NCBI GenBank assembly: GCA_900315675.1
Contig: OMZY01000005.1
Location: 1-64,000 of the forward strand
From: an uncultured Eubacteriales bacterium
GTDB lineage: Bacteria; Bacillota; Clostridia; Christensenellales; Aristaeellaceae
Direction: 5' to 3'
Length of the DNA stretch: 64,000 nt
The notes under the pieces are model-generated. The model made no database searches. It saw nothing but the letters and a program-made list of their open reading frames with translations, and was not told the DNA's origin. Positions within the stretch are counted from its first letter, which is position 1; the number at the start of each line of letters is the position of its first letter. Of this stretch, positions 16,582-26,270 are shown piece by piece. Made by a program: the position numbers and the translations under genes.

Positions 16582-17703
16582 ATGAAAAAGTTATTCGCGA
16601 TGCTGATGGTCCTGGCCCTGGTGCTGGGCAGCGCGGCAATGGCCGAGGAGCTGTCCTATGACGGACAGGTGGTTGCAGGAGAAACCGTTCCGGTTGCCGC
16701 TCCTTTCGGCGGACGGATGGGTGAAGTGAAACTGCGGGCCGGTGATCCGGTGGCCGCGGGCGATACCCTGGCGGAAATCAAAACAACCCTGAACTACGCG
16801 CCGGTGGAAGGCACCGTGACCGGCCTGTACGTGGCGGAAGGCGATTCCGTGGCGGACGTGAAGACCCGCTACGGCGCGGTGATGTACATCGAGCCCACCC
16901 GGAAATACAAGGTGGAGGCGACCAGCGAGAAAGCCTTCAACAGCAGTGAGAACTACTTTATCCACCTGGGCGAGCGGGTGTACCTGACCTGCGCCTCCGA
17001 CGGAACCCACGAGGGCACCGGCGTGGTGACCGCCCTGACGGAAACCGGCTACACGGTGGAAGTGACCGGCGGGGAGTTCTACCTGACAGAGAAGGTATAT
17101 ATTTACCGCAATGAGAAGCGGACCAAGGAAAGCCGCATCGGCACGGGCAAGGTGAAGCGCAGCGACCCGGTGAAGGTGGAAACCCAGGGCGAGGGCGGCA
17201 GCGTGCTGAAGCTGCACGTGGCCAACGGCGACTTCGTGGAACGCGGCGAGCTGCTCTTTGAAACCGTGGACGGCATCCTGGACGGCTACTACGCCCCGGA
17301 CAACACGATCAAGAGCCCGGTGGACGGCGTGGTCTACTCCGTGGACAAGAAGCCCGGAGAAACCGCAGCCAAGGGAGACACCCTGATGCAGCTGATCCCC
17401 TCCAAGAGCTTCCAGGTGGAGTTCGACGTACAGGAGGCGGACCTGTTCCTGCTGAAGGTGGGCCAGCCCGTGACCATGGAGCTGTACTGGGACAACGCGG
17501 CGGAGAAGACCTACAAGGGCGAGATCGTTGCCATCTCCCACATGAACGTGGAACCGGCGGCGAACGCGGAGCAGACATCCACCAAAAAGATATACAAGGC
17601 CTACGCTTCCTTTGAAGCGGACGACCGCATCCGCCTGGGCATGAGCATGCAGATCTACCTGACGGACAATACGGAAGATAAGACGGAGGAACCTGAGGAA
17701 TGA
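16582..17703 (+). CDS. Membrane-fusion/HlyD-like adaptor with signal peptide, 373 aa
   Basis: AAAGGAG precedes ATG 16582. A signal peptide (cleavage after AMA) is followed by lipoyl/biotinyl-type segments: 'VAGETVPVAAPFGGRMGEVKLRAGDPVAAGDTLAEI', 'APVEGTVTGLYVAEGDSV', and later 'SPVDGVVYSVDKKPGETAAKGDTLMQL', then a beta-barrel region ('VGQPVTMELYW...YKGEIVAIS'). This is the fold of periplasmic adaptors of tripartite exporters. No long coiled coil is present. In a Gram-positive it probably bridges membrane components on the cell surface. It overlaps the next gene by ATGA (17700-17703), so translation is coupled. Confidence 0.8.
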   Translation: MKKLFAMLMVLALVLGSAAMAEELSYDGQVVAGETVPVAAPFGGRMGEVKLRAGDPVAAGDTLAEIKTTLNYAPVEGTVTGLYVAEGDSVADVKTRYGAVMYIEPTRKYKVEATSEKAFNSSENYFIHLGERVYLTCASDGTHEGTGVVTALTETGYTVEVTGGEFYLTEKVYIYRNEKRTKESRIGTGKVKRSDPVKVETQGEGGSVLKLHVANGDFVERGELLFETVDGILDGYYAPDNTIKSPVDGVVYSVDKKPGETAAKGDTLMQLIPSKSFQVEFDVQEADLFLLKVGQPVTMELYWDNAAEKTYKGEIVAISHMNVEPAANAEQTSTKKIYKAYASFEADDRIRLGMSMQIYLTDNTEDKTEEPEE

Positions 17704-20294
17704 GAACCCTGAGCGGCAAGAAACTGATTCTGTGGGCGCTGAGCCTGATCCTTTGCATGACGGCCTGCGCGCCTGCCTTTGCCTCAACCGGAGACCGGGT
17801 GCTGCTGCACCGGTCCAACGTGGACGGAGACAGCAATTTATACATCCGGACTGCTTTCCCGTACGGAAACGGGGTATACGTGATTGCCCAGGAGAGCGGC
17901 GAGGACAAGATCCTGCGGTATGCGGACGTAAACGCGGAACCGGAGGTCTTTGTGCTGAACCAGGACAAGCTTGGCGGTGAAGACGGCGAAGACGAGGAGG
18001 ACGAGGCGGAAGACGCGGAAGAAGTGAAAGACGCCGAAGACGCGGACGACGCCGATGACGCCGGCAGCAGCGTCGACGGCCTGCTGGACGCGGCCGCCCT
18101 GCTGGGCGACACAGACGACACGGACGACGTTGACGACGCGAAAGACGCCGGAAACGCGGACGGCCTGCTGGACGGCTTCGGCCTGCTGGATGACGAAGAC
18201 AGCGGGGAAGAAGACGGAGAAGCCGGCGAAGGCTATGCATATGTGAACAACTGGTTCACCTGGAACGATGAGCTGTACGGCCTGACGATCAAGGAACAAT
18301 ACAGCAACGGGAAAAACAAGGTCGAGGTGATCCCGCAGCACGCGAAGCTGGAGAACGGCGAAGTGATCCTGGAGGAGGCCGCCGGACTGCCGGAGATGGA
18401 CCTGAGCTGCCTGATCGTGGATGAGGAAGAGTATCAGTATACAAAGGGCATCGACAAAATCCTCCCGCTGGACGGCAAGCTGGCGATGACCGTATACGGC
18501 GAAGGCGCTGAGGTGCTGGAAATCATCGACATGCAGGAAGGAACCAGCACCGAGATTGAACTCGGGGATGACTTCAGCGGCGAGATTGCCGCCGGCCCGG
18601 ACGGCAGCCTGATAGTGACGCACACGATCTGGTCGGACACCGACGGTACCACCACGGTGAAGGTCAACCGCCTGGACCTGGAAAGCCGGGAAGAGGAAAC
18701 GCTGATGGAGCTGGCCGGAATGAACGACAGCCGGATCACGCCCTGCTATGACCCGGCGAAGGACACCCTGTACTATATCCTGAACGGGGAAGTGTGGGCG
18801 GCGCCGCAGTTTGACGCGGCGCAGGCCGTGGCCGTGAACGACTGCCAGAACACCGGCAACGGCATGTACCTGATGCCGAACGGCTTTTTGCTGATCAGCA
18901 TGTATAACAGCGTGGAGCTGAAAAACACCGATCCCGCCCAGCGGGGCAGCATCAGGCTGCGGATCCGCGATCTGGGCTGGGGCAACTCCATGAGCGAGAC
19001 TATCTATGACATCAACAACACCCGGGGCGATATCTCCGTGGTGCTGCAGCAGGACTGGAACGCCAAGGTGCTGCAGGAGATGATGAACCGGGACAGCACG
19101 GTGGACATCTATGTGCTGCGGTATGACGGGAATGAATTCAGCGCGATGCGCAACCGGGACTACCTGCCGGACCTGAGCGGCAACGAAAAGATCGCCGCGA
19201 ACGTGGAGCGCATGTATCCTTACGTGCAGGACGCCCTGAAGCAGAACGGCAAGATCATCGCGATTCCCACCGGCTTCACCGGGGAAACCCTGGGCATCAA
19301 CATGCACATCTGGAAGGAAATCGGCGGCACCGAGGAGGAACTGCCGAAGACCTGGAACCAGTTCTTTGACTGGGTGGAGAAGATGCCGGAACGCCTGGAC
19401 GGCCGGGACGTATCGCTGAGCGAAAGCTATACCGACCGCGTGTACTTCCGCGCGGAGATCCTGCAGATCATGCTGAACCAGTATGAAGCATGGATGGAAA
19501 GCAAGGGAGACAACAGCTACGCCTTCGCCTCCCCGATGATGTGTGAGCTGCTGGGCCGGCTGAACAACCTGGACTATGACGCGCTGGGCATTGCCGAGCA
19601 CCAGGAGGAAGAGGACCGGGACGAGGAAGACGGCTATCTGTATAACCCGGATGAGGAAGACAAGCGGCCGCTGCTGGAGCTTTACACTTCTCCCGTGATG
19701 AACGGCGGAGGCGACTATGAACCGCTGCTGCTGGGCTTTGAGGAAGGGGCGGCGCCGGTGATCCCGGTGAGGATCTGCGCGGCGTTTGTGAATCCCTATT
19801 CCGAACATCCCCAGGAAGCCATGGAGTTCCTGGCGATGGCCATGGACAACATGGAAGTGTACTACAGCTACTCTGCTTACGCGGACAAGACCGAGCCGGT
19901 CCGGGATCCTTATTTCGAGCAGAACCGCAAGATGTACGAGAAATTTATCGAAAGACTGAAGAAGCAGATTGCCAAGGCGGAGGAAGACAGCGAAGAGAAG
20001 CAAGCACTGGAAGAATCCCTCAAGGCCGAGGAAGAGTACATCAAACAGGAAGAAGAGCACGCGTGGCTCGTCAGCGCGGAGATGATTGAAAACTACCGGA
20101 AGTGGAACGCCGGGTACAGGGTGAAGGGCTACAGCTTCTTCAACGACCTGTTCGGCGAAGATCCGAACGACGAGGACTACAACGAGTTCGAAAAGATGTT
20201 CTACAGCAACGAGGGCGCGAAAATGGATCCCGCGGAGCTGCTGGGGAAGCTGGACCAGAAGGTCCAGATGATCCGGATGGAGAGAGACTATTAA
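17700..20294 (+). CDS. Propeller-fused extracellular solute-binding protein, 864 aa
   Basis: The ATGA overlap fixes the start at 17700. The N terminus ends 'LCMTACAPAFAS': MTAC is a weak lipobox, AFA a signal peptidase I site. Residues ~25-410 look like a beta-propeller (repeating 'NEL/DGKL' blades, 'WNDELYGLTI', 'KDTLYYILNGEVWAAP'), interrupted by an Asp/Glu/Ala-rich low-complexity insert (about 95-180). Residues ~425-860 resemble a family 1 sugar-binding protein ('VLQEMMNRDSTVDIYVLR', 'LPDLSG', 'KIIAIPTGFTGETLGINMHIW', 'TWNQFFDWVEKMPE'). It is roughly twice the length of ordinary binding proteins. The next gene is its paralogue; both belong with the permeases downstream. Confidence 0.8.
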   Translation: MRTLSGKKLILWALSLILCMTACAPAFASTGDRVLLHRSNVDGDSNLYIRTAFPYGNGVYVIAQESGEDKILRYADVNAEPEVFVLNQDKLGGEDGEDEEDEAEDAEEVKDAEDADDADDAGSSVDGLLDAAALLGDTDDTDDVDDAKDAGNADGLLDGFGLLDDEDSGEEDGEAGEGYAYVNNWFTWNDELYGLTIKEQYSNGKNKVEVIPQHAKLENGEVILEEAAGLPEMDLSCLIVDEEEYQYTKGIDKILPLDGKLAMTVYGEGAEVLEIIDMQEGTSTEIELGDDFSGEIAAGPDGSLIVTHTIWSDTDGTTTVKVNRLDLESREEETLMELAGMNDSRITPCYDPAKDTLYYILNGEVWAAPQFDAAQAVAVNDCQNTGNGMYLMPNGFLLISMYNSVELKNTDPAQRGSIRLRIRDLGWGNSMSETIYDINNTRGDISVVLQQDWNAKVLQEMMNRDSTVDIYVLRYDGNEFSAMRNRDYLPDLSGNEKIAANVERMYPYVQDALKQNGKIIAIPTGFTGETLGINMHIWKEIGGTEEELPKTWNQFFDWVEKMPERLDGRDVSLSESYTDRVYFRAEILQIMLNQYEAWMESKGDNSYAFASPMMCELLGRLNNLDYDALGIAEHQEEEDRDEEDGYLYNPDEEDKRPLLELYTSPVMNGGGDYEPLLLGFEEGAAPVIPVRICAAFVNPYSEHPQEAMEFLAMAMDNMEVYYSYSAYADKTEPVRDPYFEQNRKMYEKFIERLKKQIAKAEEDSEEKQALEESLKAEEEYIKQEEEHAWLVSAEMIENYRKWNAGYRVKGYSFFNDLFGEDPNDEDYNEFEKMFYSNEGAKMDPAELLGKLDQKVQMIRMERDY

Positions 20295-20299
20295 ATAAT

Positions 20300-20333
20300 T
20301 CAGAATTCAGAATTAAGAATTAAGAATTATTGG
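20300..20333. repeat. Heptad repeat tract inside the operon
   Basis: AATTCAG, AATTCAG, AATTAAG, AATTAAG units in 7-bp register. It interrupts the operon between the two binding-protein genes. Confidence 0.8.
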
Positions 20334-20413
20334 TTACACAATTCAAGCAATGGACAATTTGAAATCTGGAAGACCCTGAGACGACCTGGAAGAGGATTTT
20401 TGCGGCAAAAAAC

Positions 20414-20446
20414 GGCGGAACCGACCCTGTTCCGCCCAAAAGGAGG
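20414..20446 (+). promoter_or_regulatory. Hairpin adjoining the Shine-Dalgarno
   Basis: GGCGGAAC-CGACCCT-GTTCCGCC (20414-20436) sits immediately before AGGAGG (20441-20446). It may tune translation or protect the 5' end of a processed mRNA for the second binding protein. Confidence 0.45.
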
Positions 20447-20454
20447 AAGAAAGA

Positions 20455-23112
20455 ATGAAGAATCAGACCCGAAAAAAGGTGATCCTTTGGCTGGCAGCCC
20501 TGGTGCTGCTTGTGACTTCCTGCGCGACGGCTTTCGCATCACCGGGGGACCGTACGATCAGGCACGCGTCCTCCGTGGACTGGAATTACAATGAAAGCAT
20601 CGATTCTGTCTTCCGGATGGGGGACGGTTTCGGCGTCATTGCTTACGAGGATGGAAAACAGAATCTCATGAAATACGCGGACACCGAGTCCGAACCTGAA
20701 AAGTATCTTCTCAGAGACAACCACTATTATGATCCGTTTGGCGAAACAGAGGAAACTGAAGAAGCACAGATGACCGGCGAGGCAGCCGAAGGGACTGAAC
20801 CGGAAGCCGGCGAACCGGCGGATGAAGCGGAAATCCAGTTTGAAGCGAAACCGGAAACCGCGGAACCGGCCGCTGAAGACGGCGCGGCGGCAGAGGAAAA
20901 GCAGGAGGACGCCGAAGCGGCGGACGGAGAACAGCCCGCGGTGGAAGGCCTGCTGAGCCTGGACGATATCGACTGGTCAGACGAAGCGCTGAACGATGAA
21001 TCGGCGCAGTCCGCCTTCCCGGAGGGAGAGTATTATCCCGCGGACGGGGAATTCCAGGAGGGATTCCAGTATGAGCACGAAACCTCCTACTATACACAGA
21101 ACTGGTTTATGTGGAACGGAGAACTCTACGGAATCGCGGTGGGGCAGGACTGGAATCCGACCACCGGAGAACAAAGCGTGGAAGGCGTCAAATTGAAGCA
21201 TTACAAGCTGGAAGACGGCAAGGCGACCGAGGAGGACGCTGACCTGCCGGAATGGGATTATGATAAAGTATCCGGCGAGGTGGAGAGCTACGGTTCCTTC
21301 TACCTGAATGACATATGCGTAGCCGGGGATACGCTGATCGGGCAGACCTGGGGAGCGGGCGGCAACGTAATCATGACGGTGGACTTGAAAACCGGAAGCT
21401 GCTCGACGATGAACATGTCAATGGATGTAAATGTCATCGCTTTTACAGCCGGGCCGGAAGGCTCTGTACTCCTGGGCATATATGACTGGAATACCCAGAA
21501 GGGTTCCATTATCCGCAAGAACCTGTCCGACGGAAAAGAAGAAACCATCAAAGAGTTTGAAAACGGTAGCCAGTCCATGGGTCTTTGCTACGACGCGGAA
21601 ACGGATACGCTGTATGTGTTCCAGAGCGGCGAACTATGGAAAGCCCCGATGGCGGACCTGACGAAGCTGGAAGCGGTCAACGACTGCCCGCTGACGGACT
21701 GCCATCTGACTGTATTGCCGAAGGGGTTTGTGCTGGCCTGGAACAGCAGCAATATCCTGCTGCGGAACACGGATCCTTCGGTCCGCGGCACCACCATGCT
21801 GCATGTGGAGGACAATACCGGCTATAACCAGACCATGTCCGAGACGGTGTTCAGCCTGAACGAGAAACGGGGAGACCTTTCCGTCGTTATCCGCCAGCAG
21901 TATGAATGGATGTCGGGAACCAACGTGCTGACGGATATGATGAACAAGGACAGCAGTACGGATATTTACGTGCTGCCGTACGAAGGAACTGATTTCAACG
22001 CGCTGAAAAAGCGCGGCTACCTGGCGGACCTGAGCGATAACGCGGAGATTGCTGATTGCGTGAACCGCATGTATCCCTATATCCAGGACGCTATGAAGCA
22101 GGACGGGAAGATCATCTGCGTCCCGGTCGGCCTGAGCGGACAGACGATGGGCTTCAATTACAAGGCCTGGTCGAAGATCGGCGGCACCGAAGAGGAACTG
22201 CCGAAGACCTGGGATGAGTTCCTGGACTGGCTGGAAAAACTGCCGGAACGCCTTGCGGGAACGGAAGTCAAACTGACCCAAGATGAGTATATGGCGGACT
22301 CCATGAGCGGAATGCTCTTCAGCAACATCGTGTATGAATATCAGATCATGAAGGACAGCAAGGGCGAAGAGCTGGTGTTCAATACCCCCCTGCTGAAAAA
22401 GCTGCTTGATCGGGTAAACAATTTTGATTTCCGGGCGCTGGGACTGAAATCCTGGACGGAAAACGACGGGGATAATACAGTTTATTACAGTGAAAACGGC
22501 GCTGTTCTCAGCCCCTACACAACGTCCCCGATGGGTCAGGAGTATGAAGGCTACGGAGAGCCCATGCCCCTGAGCCTGGAGGAGGGGGAGGACCCGATCA
22601 TTCCCGTGCAGATTTATGTCGCCTGCGTGAATCCGTTCTCCGAGCATGCCGCGGAAGCCAAGGAATTCCTGGCACTGGCCATGGATAACCTGGAGATGAT
22701 CGCCCGTTATTCCTTCTTCGCGGATCAGACAGAGCCCCTGCGTGACTTCAGCTATGAGCAGCAGAAGAAAATGTACGAGAAATACCGGGATCTTGCGGTG
22801 AAAGACGCTGAAAAGGCTGAGGAAGGCGAGGAAAAGATCCAGGCGGAAGCAATCGTGAAAAGCTGGGACGAAGATCTCGAACGGCTGGAAACGGAATCCT
22901 GGCGGCTGAGCCCGGAAAGAATTGAACGTTATCAGAAAATCCTGCCCTTCTGCAAAGTGCTGGATCACGATTTCCAGCGGGAAGTCCAGAACACGATCAC
23001 AGCACAGGACGCGCAGTTGATGGGAGGGGAAGAAGATGATAATATTAACATCGAGAACTTCCTCAACCTTATGGACCAGAAAATGCAAATGATCCGTGAT
23101 GAAGGGAAATGA
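20455..23112 (+). CDS. Propeller-fused extracellular solute-binding protein (lipoprotein), 885 aa
   Basis: ATG 20455 follows AGGAGG (20441-20446). 'LLVTSC' is a good lipobox, so it is probably lipid-anchored. As in the preceding paralogue there is an acidic/Ala-rich insert (about 95-175), a propeller-like region (about 200-440; 'NWFMWNGELYGIAVG', 'DTLYVFQSGELWKAP') and a C-terminal binding-protein domain ('DMMNKDSSTDIYVLPYEG', 'KIICVPVGLSGQTMGFNYKAW', 'TWDEFLDWLEKLPE'). The two proteins align over their whole length but the acidic inserts differ in sequence, suggesting duplication followed by drift of the insert. Confidence 0.82.
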   Translation: MKNQTRKKVILWLAALVLLVTSCATAFASPGDRTIRHASSVDWNYNESIDSVFRMGDGFGVIAYEDGKQNLMKYADTESEPEKYLLRDNHYYDPFGETEETEEAQMTGEAAEGTEPEAGEPADEAEIQFEAKPETAEPAAEDGAAAEEKQEDAEAADGEQPAVEGLLSLDDIDWSDEALNDESAQSAFPEGEYYPADGEFQEGFQYEHETSYYTQNWFMWNGELYGIAVGQDWNPTTGEQSVEGVKLKHYKLEDGKATEEDADLPEWDYDKVSGEVESYGSFYLNDICVAGDTLIGQTWGAGGNVIMTVDLKTGSCSTMNMSMDVNVIAFTAGPEGSVLLGIYDWNTQKGSIIRKNLSDGKEETIKEFENGSQSMGLCYDAETDTLYVFQSGELWKAPMADLTKLEAVNDCPLTDCHLTVLPKGFVLAWNSSNILLRNTDPSVRGTTMLHVEDNTGYNQTMSETVFSLNEKRGDLSVVIRQQYEWMSGTNVLTDMMNKDSSTDIYVLPYEGTDFNALKKRGYLADLSDNAEIADCVNRMYPYIQDAMKQDGKIICVPVGLSGQTMGFNYKAWSKIGGTEEELPKTWDEFLDWLEKLPERLAGTEVKLTQDEYMADSMSGMLFSNIVYEYQIMKDSKGEELVFNTPLLKKLLDRVNNFDFRALGLKSWTENDGDNTVYYSENGAVLSPYTTSPMGQEYEGYGEPMPLSLEEGEDPIIPVQIYVACVNPFSEHAAEAKEFLALAMDNLEMIARYSFFADQTEPLRDFSYEQQKKMYEKYRDLAVKDAEKAEEGEEKIQAEAIVKSWDEDLERLETESWRLSPERIERYQKILPFCKVLDHDFQREVQNTITAQDAQLMGGEEDDNINIENFLNLMDQKMQMIRDEGK

Positions 23113-23118
23113 TTCCTT

Positions 23119-23985
23119 TTGTATAAGAAATTTCGACTGGCGTGGCCGTTCCTGCTGCCGGGACTGGCGGGGCTGCTGATCTTCTACGGCATCCCGTTTG
23201 TGGGCGGAATCTGGTACAGCGTGACAGACGGGAAAGTTCAGAACGCGTTTGTAGGGCTGGAGAACTATATCTCCGTATGGAACAACACCATGTTCCAGAT
23301 GGGCCTGAAAAACACCATGGAGCTTTCCCTGATCTGCGCGCCGCTCCTGTTCCTGCTTTCCTTTGTGCTGGCAGCGGGACTGCACCGCATCCGTCCGGCC
23401 GGCGGGTTCTTCCGCTCCGGCGTGCTGCTGCCCTACCTGATGCCCTCCTCGGCCATCCTGCTGATCTGGCTGATCTGGTTCGATTTCCGCGGACCGGTGA
23501 ACCGCCTGCTGGTTGCGCTGGGGGGAACGCGGGTGGACTGGCTCGTCGGACCGGAAGCCCGGCTTCCGGTTATCCTGCTGTTCCTGTGGAAAAACCTGGG
23601 CTTCTGCGTGGTCATCTTTATGTCCGCACTGCAGTCCATTCCGGAATCGCTGTATGAGTATGCGACGCTGGAAGGCGCTTCCTTCATGAAGCAGACCTTC
23701 CGGATCACGCTGCCGCTGGCGATTCCTTCCGCGTTCCTGGTGGCGATCCTGTCCTTTGTGAACGCGTTCAGGATTTTCAAGGAAGTGTATTTCATTGCCG
23801 GCGCCTATCCGAACGAGCCGCTTTTGTATACGCTGCAGAACTACATGAGCAATATGTACAACCAACTGAGCTACCAGAACGTGACAACGGCCGCCTATAT
23901 CTTTGCCGTGATCGTGTTCCTGCTCTTCGGCGTGCTCTTCCTGAGCCAGCGGTCGGCGCTGAAGCGGCTGAACGGAGGCGATTGA
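23119..23985 (+). CDS. Sugar-type ABC transporter permease 1, 288 aa
   Basis: TTG start 6 bp after the previous stop, with GAAGGG upstream. Six membrane helices ('WPFLLPGLAGLLIFYGIPFVGG', and so on) and the EAA cytoplasmic loop at about residues 178-206 ('EYATLEGASFMKQTFRITLP'). Typical of the UgpA/MalF-like permease of carbohydrate importers. The operon encodes its partner permease and two binding proteins but no ATPase; a shared MsmX-type ATPase elsewhere would be needed. Confidence 0.88.
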   Translation: MYKKFRLAWPFLLPGLAGLLIFYGIPFVGGIWYSVTDGKVQNAFVGLENYISVWNNTMFQMGLKNTMELSLICAPLLFLLSFVLAAGLHRIRPAGGFFRSGVLLPYLMPSSAILLIWLIWFDFRGPVNRLLVALGGTRVDWLVGPEARLPVILLFLWKNLGFCVVIFMSALQSIPESLYEYATLEGASFMKQTFRITLPLAIPSAFLVAILSFVNAFRIFKEVYFIAGAYPNEPLLYTLQNYMSNMYNQLSYQNVTTAAYIFAVIVFLLFGVLFLSQRSALKRLNGGD

Positions 23986-23989
23986 AAAG

Positions 23990-24847
23990 ATGAGAAATCC
24001 TAAAAGCCTCCGGATCTGGCTGGCACGGATTGCCCTGACACTGTTCGCAGTGATTATCCTGCTGCCGATGGTGCAGACCTTCCTGTATTCCTTCTCCTCC
24101 ATTCCGGAGATGCAGGGACTGATGGAGCAGCGCGGCAAACGGACAGAAACCTGGATGGATCTGCACCTGTCCCCTCACCAGATTTCCCTGGGGCAGTATG
24201 AGCAGGTTCTGGTGAAGGATGACGAAATCCTGCATTTCTTCACCAACTCCGTGATCTACGCGGCGGCGATCCTGCTGGGGCAGGCGTTTGTGATCCCGGC
24301 CATGGCCTTCGGGCTGAGCAAATTCAAATTCCGCGGACGGGAAACGCTGTTCTTCATGATCGTGATGCTGATGCTGCTGCCTTTCCAGGTGACCATGGTG
24401 CCGAACGTGCTGACGCTCCGCTTTATGGGACTGCTGGAAACGGTCTGGGCAGTGATCCTGCCGATGCTGTTTGCCCCGTTCTTCATTTTCCTGCTGCGGC
24501 AGTATATGATTGCCCTGCCGGATGAGCTGCTGGAGGCCTCCTCCATAGACGGAGCCGGACCCTTCCGCTCCTTCCTGTGGATTGTGCTGCCGGTGTGCCG
24601 GCCGGTGCTGGGCGCGGCGGCGGCGCTCTCCTTCGCGGAGAGCTGGAACCTGGTGGAACAGCCGCTGACATACCTGAGCAAAAGCGAAATGCTGATGCCG
24701 CTGTCCACCCGGTTTAACCAGATGATGGCCGGCAGCCAGGGATACGAGTTTGCCGGCGCGGCGCTGTACATCCTGCCCGCATTGCTGATTTACCTGTTCT
24801 TCCAGGAGGATATCCTGGCCGGGATTCAGCTGACGGAAATGAAATAA
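23990..24847 (+). CDS. Sugar-type ABC transporter permease 2, 285 aa
   Basis: Starts 4 bp after permease 1. Six membrane helices and an EAA loop around residues 180-206 ('EASSIDGAGPFRSFLWIVLP'), as in the UgpE/MalG-like group. The periplasmic loop after helix 1 (about residues 40-75, 'IPEMQGLMEQRGKRTETWMD') is typical length. Forms the heterodimeric channel with the preceding gene product. Confidence 0.88.
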   Translation: MRNPKSLRIWLARIALTLFAVIILLPMVQTFLYSFSSIPEMQGLMEQRGKRTETWMDLHLSPHQISLGQYEQVLVKDDEILHFFTNSVIYAAAILLGQAFVIPAMAFGLSKFKFRGRETLFFMIVMLMLLPFQVTMVPNVLTLRFMGLLETVWAVILPMLFAPFFIFLLRQYMIALPDELLEASSIDGAGPFRSFLWIVLPVCRPVLGAAAALSFAESWNLVEQPLTYLSKSEMLMPLSTRFNQMMAGSQGYEFAGAALYILPALLIYLFFQEDILAGIQLTEMK

Positions 24848-24884
24848 GAGGCTAGCCTGAGCGGCGGAAAGGTCTGATAAGGAT

Positions 24885-26264
24885 ATGACACTCAAAAAAT
24901 TCGCTTTGCGGGGAATGATCGTCCTGGCGGCAGTGATTGCGCTGTGCGTGCTGTTTTCCGGTACTTTCCGGACCCTGACCACACCGAAGGTGACCCTGGA
25001 ACGCTCGAAAAACGGAAAGATGGAGTCCTCGACCGTGCTGATGGGCAAGGTGGTTTTCCCGGAAGAAGAGGAAATGAACATCCAGGTTCCGGAAGAACTG
25101 AGCCTGACTGTGCGGCGGCTGTATGTGACGCCCGGCCAGCAGATCTCCAAGGGAGACAGGATGATCGCCGCGGAGGTTACGGACGGGAACAAGAAACTGC
25201 TTGAACTGCAGGCGCAGTATGTGAAGGTCCGGGATACGCTGGACAACTGGGACCGGAAACACGGGGACATCCGGCTGACCCGCAACGAGGAAGCCTGGAT
25301 AGACGCCTATAACGCCGCCCGGGAAGCGGAAGACAAGGAGCTGGAGCTCCGGCACGCCCTGATGGCGAACCTGGGCCTGAAGAGCACGAGCGACCTGAAC
25401 GAGACCACGGTCAAAAAGTTTCTGAAAACCCTGAAGCAGAAGGCTAGCCAGCAGGCGATCATTGAGCAGTATAACAACTGGATGATGGCCAAAAACGCGA
25501 TGACGGAGGCCCAGAAGAAGCTGAAAGGCCTGGACCGGTACGCGGTGGAGGATTCGGTTTGGACCACCCTGCAGGAGAAGAACGATAAGATTAAAGAAAA
25601 GGCCGAGATCGAGGACAAGATGATGGCGATCCGGCAGCTGCAGAAACAGGTATCGGAGATTGCCGCGCCCCACGACGGCTATGTGATCGAGGTGAAGGTG
25701 CAGAAGGACGGGGTGCTGAGCAGCGGCGAGGCGGAACTGTTCCTGATCTCCCCGGAGGACAAAGGCCCCGTGCTGCGCGCGGAACTGACGGATAAGAAAA
25801 ATACCGTGCAGAAGGGCGCGGTGGTTTCCATTCCCGTTGATCAATGGATGCGCGTGGAAAGCAAAGTGACTGCCACAGGCCTGACAAAAACAGGCGTTCC
25901 CTACGCGGATATCAAAATACCGGACGACCTGAGCTACCGCGTGAGCAACCTGTTCAAGGACAGCGATGAAATCAAGATGAAAGCCACTGTCCGCGCCAAG
26001 GAAAACACCACCCTGATTCCGGTGGCCGCGGTGCGCGGCAGCGGCGAAAACCGCTATGTATTTGTCGGTGAAATGCAGCAGTCCCTGTTCGGCGATACCC
26101 GCTACAAAGTGAAAACGGTGGAGTTCAGGGTGCTGGGCGAGAATGACAAGTATGTCTCGACAGACAGCGGTGAGCTGAGCTACGATTCCAGGCCTATCCT
26201 GTATATGGAGGATCGGGAAATTCAGGAAGGCTCTGTTGTAATGGCACGTGAGGGTAAGGAGTAA
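24885..26264 (+). CDS. Membrane-anchored HlyD-like adaptor with coiled coil, 459 aa
   Basis: One N-terminal membrane helix (about 10-28). Then a beta segment ('VLMGKVVFPEEEEMNIQVPEEL', 'LYVTPGQQISKGDRMIAAEV'), a long helical/coiled-coil hairpin (about 100-255, rich in K/E/L with 'MTEAQKKLKGLDRY'), a return lipoyl half ('IAAPHDGYVIEVKVQKDGVLSSGEAELFLI') and a beta-barrel/C-terminal region ending in 'EGSVVMAREGKE'. This is the adaptor architecture of MacA-type exporters. The next gene, 6 bp downstream, is MacB-like in its extracellular part, so the two may act together. Confidence 0.8.
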   Translation: MTLKKFALRGMIVLAAVIALCVLFSGTFRTLTTPKVTLERSKNGKMESSTVLMGKVVFPEEEEMNIQVPEELSLTVRRLYVTPGQQISKGDRMIAAEVTDGNKKLLELQAQYVKVRDTLDNWDRKHGDIRLTRNEEAWIDAYNAAREAEDKELELRHALMANLGLKSTSDLNETTVKKFLKTLKQKASQQAIIEQYNNWMMAKNAMTEAQKKLKGLDRYAVEDSVWTTLQEKNDKIKEKAEIEDKMMAIRQLQKQVSEIAAPHDGYVIEVKVQKDGVLSSGEAELFLISPEDKGPVLRAELTDKKNTVQKGAVVSIPVDQWMRVESKVTATGLTKTGVPYADIKIPDDLSYRVSNLFKDSDEIKMKATVRAKENTTLIPVAAVRGSGENRYVFVGEMQQSLFGDTRYKVKTVEFRVLGENDKYVSTDSGELSYDSRPILYMEDREIQEGSVVMAREGKE

Positions 26265-26270
26265 GCAGGA

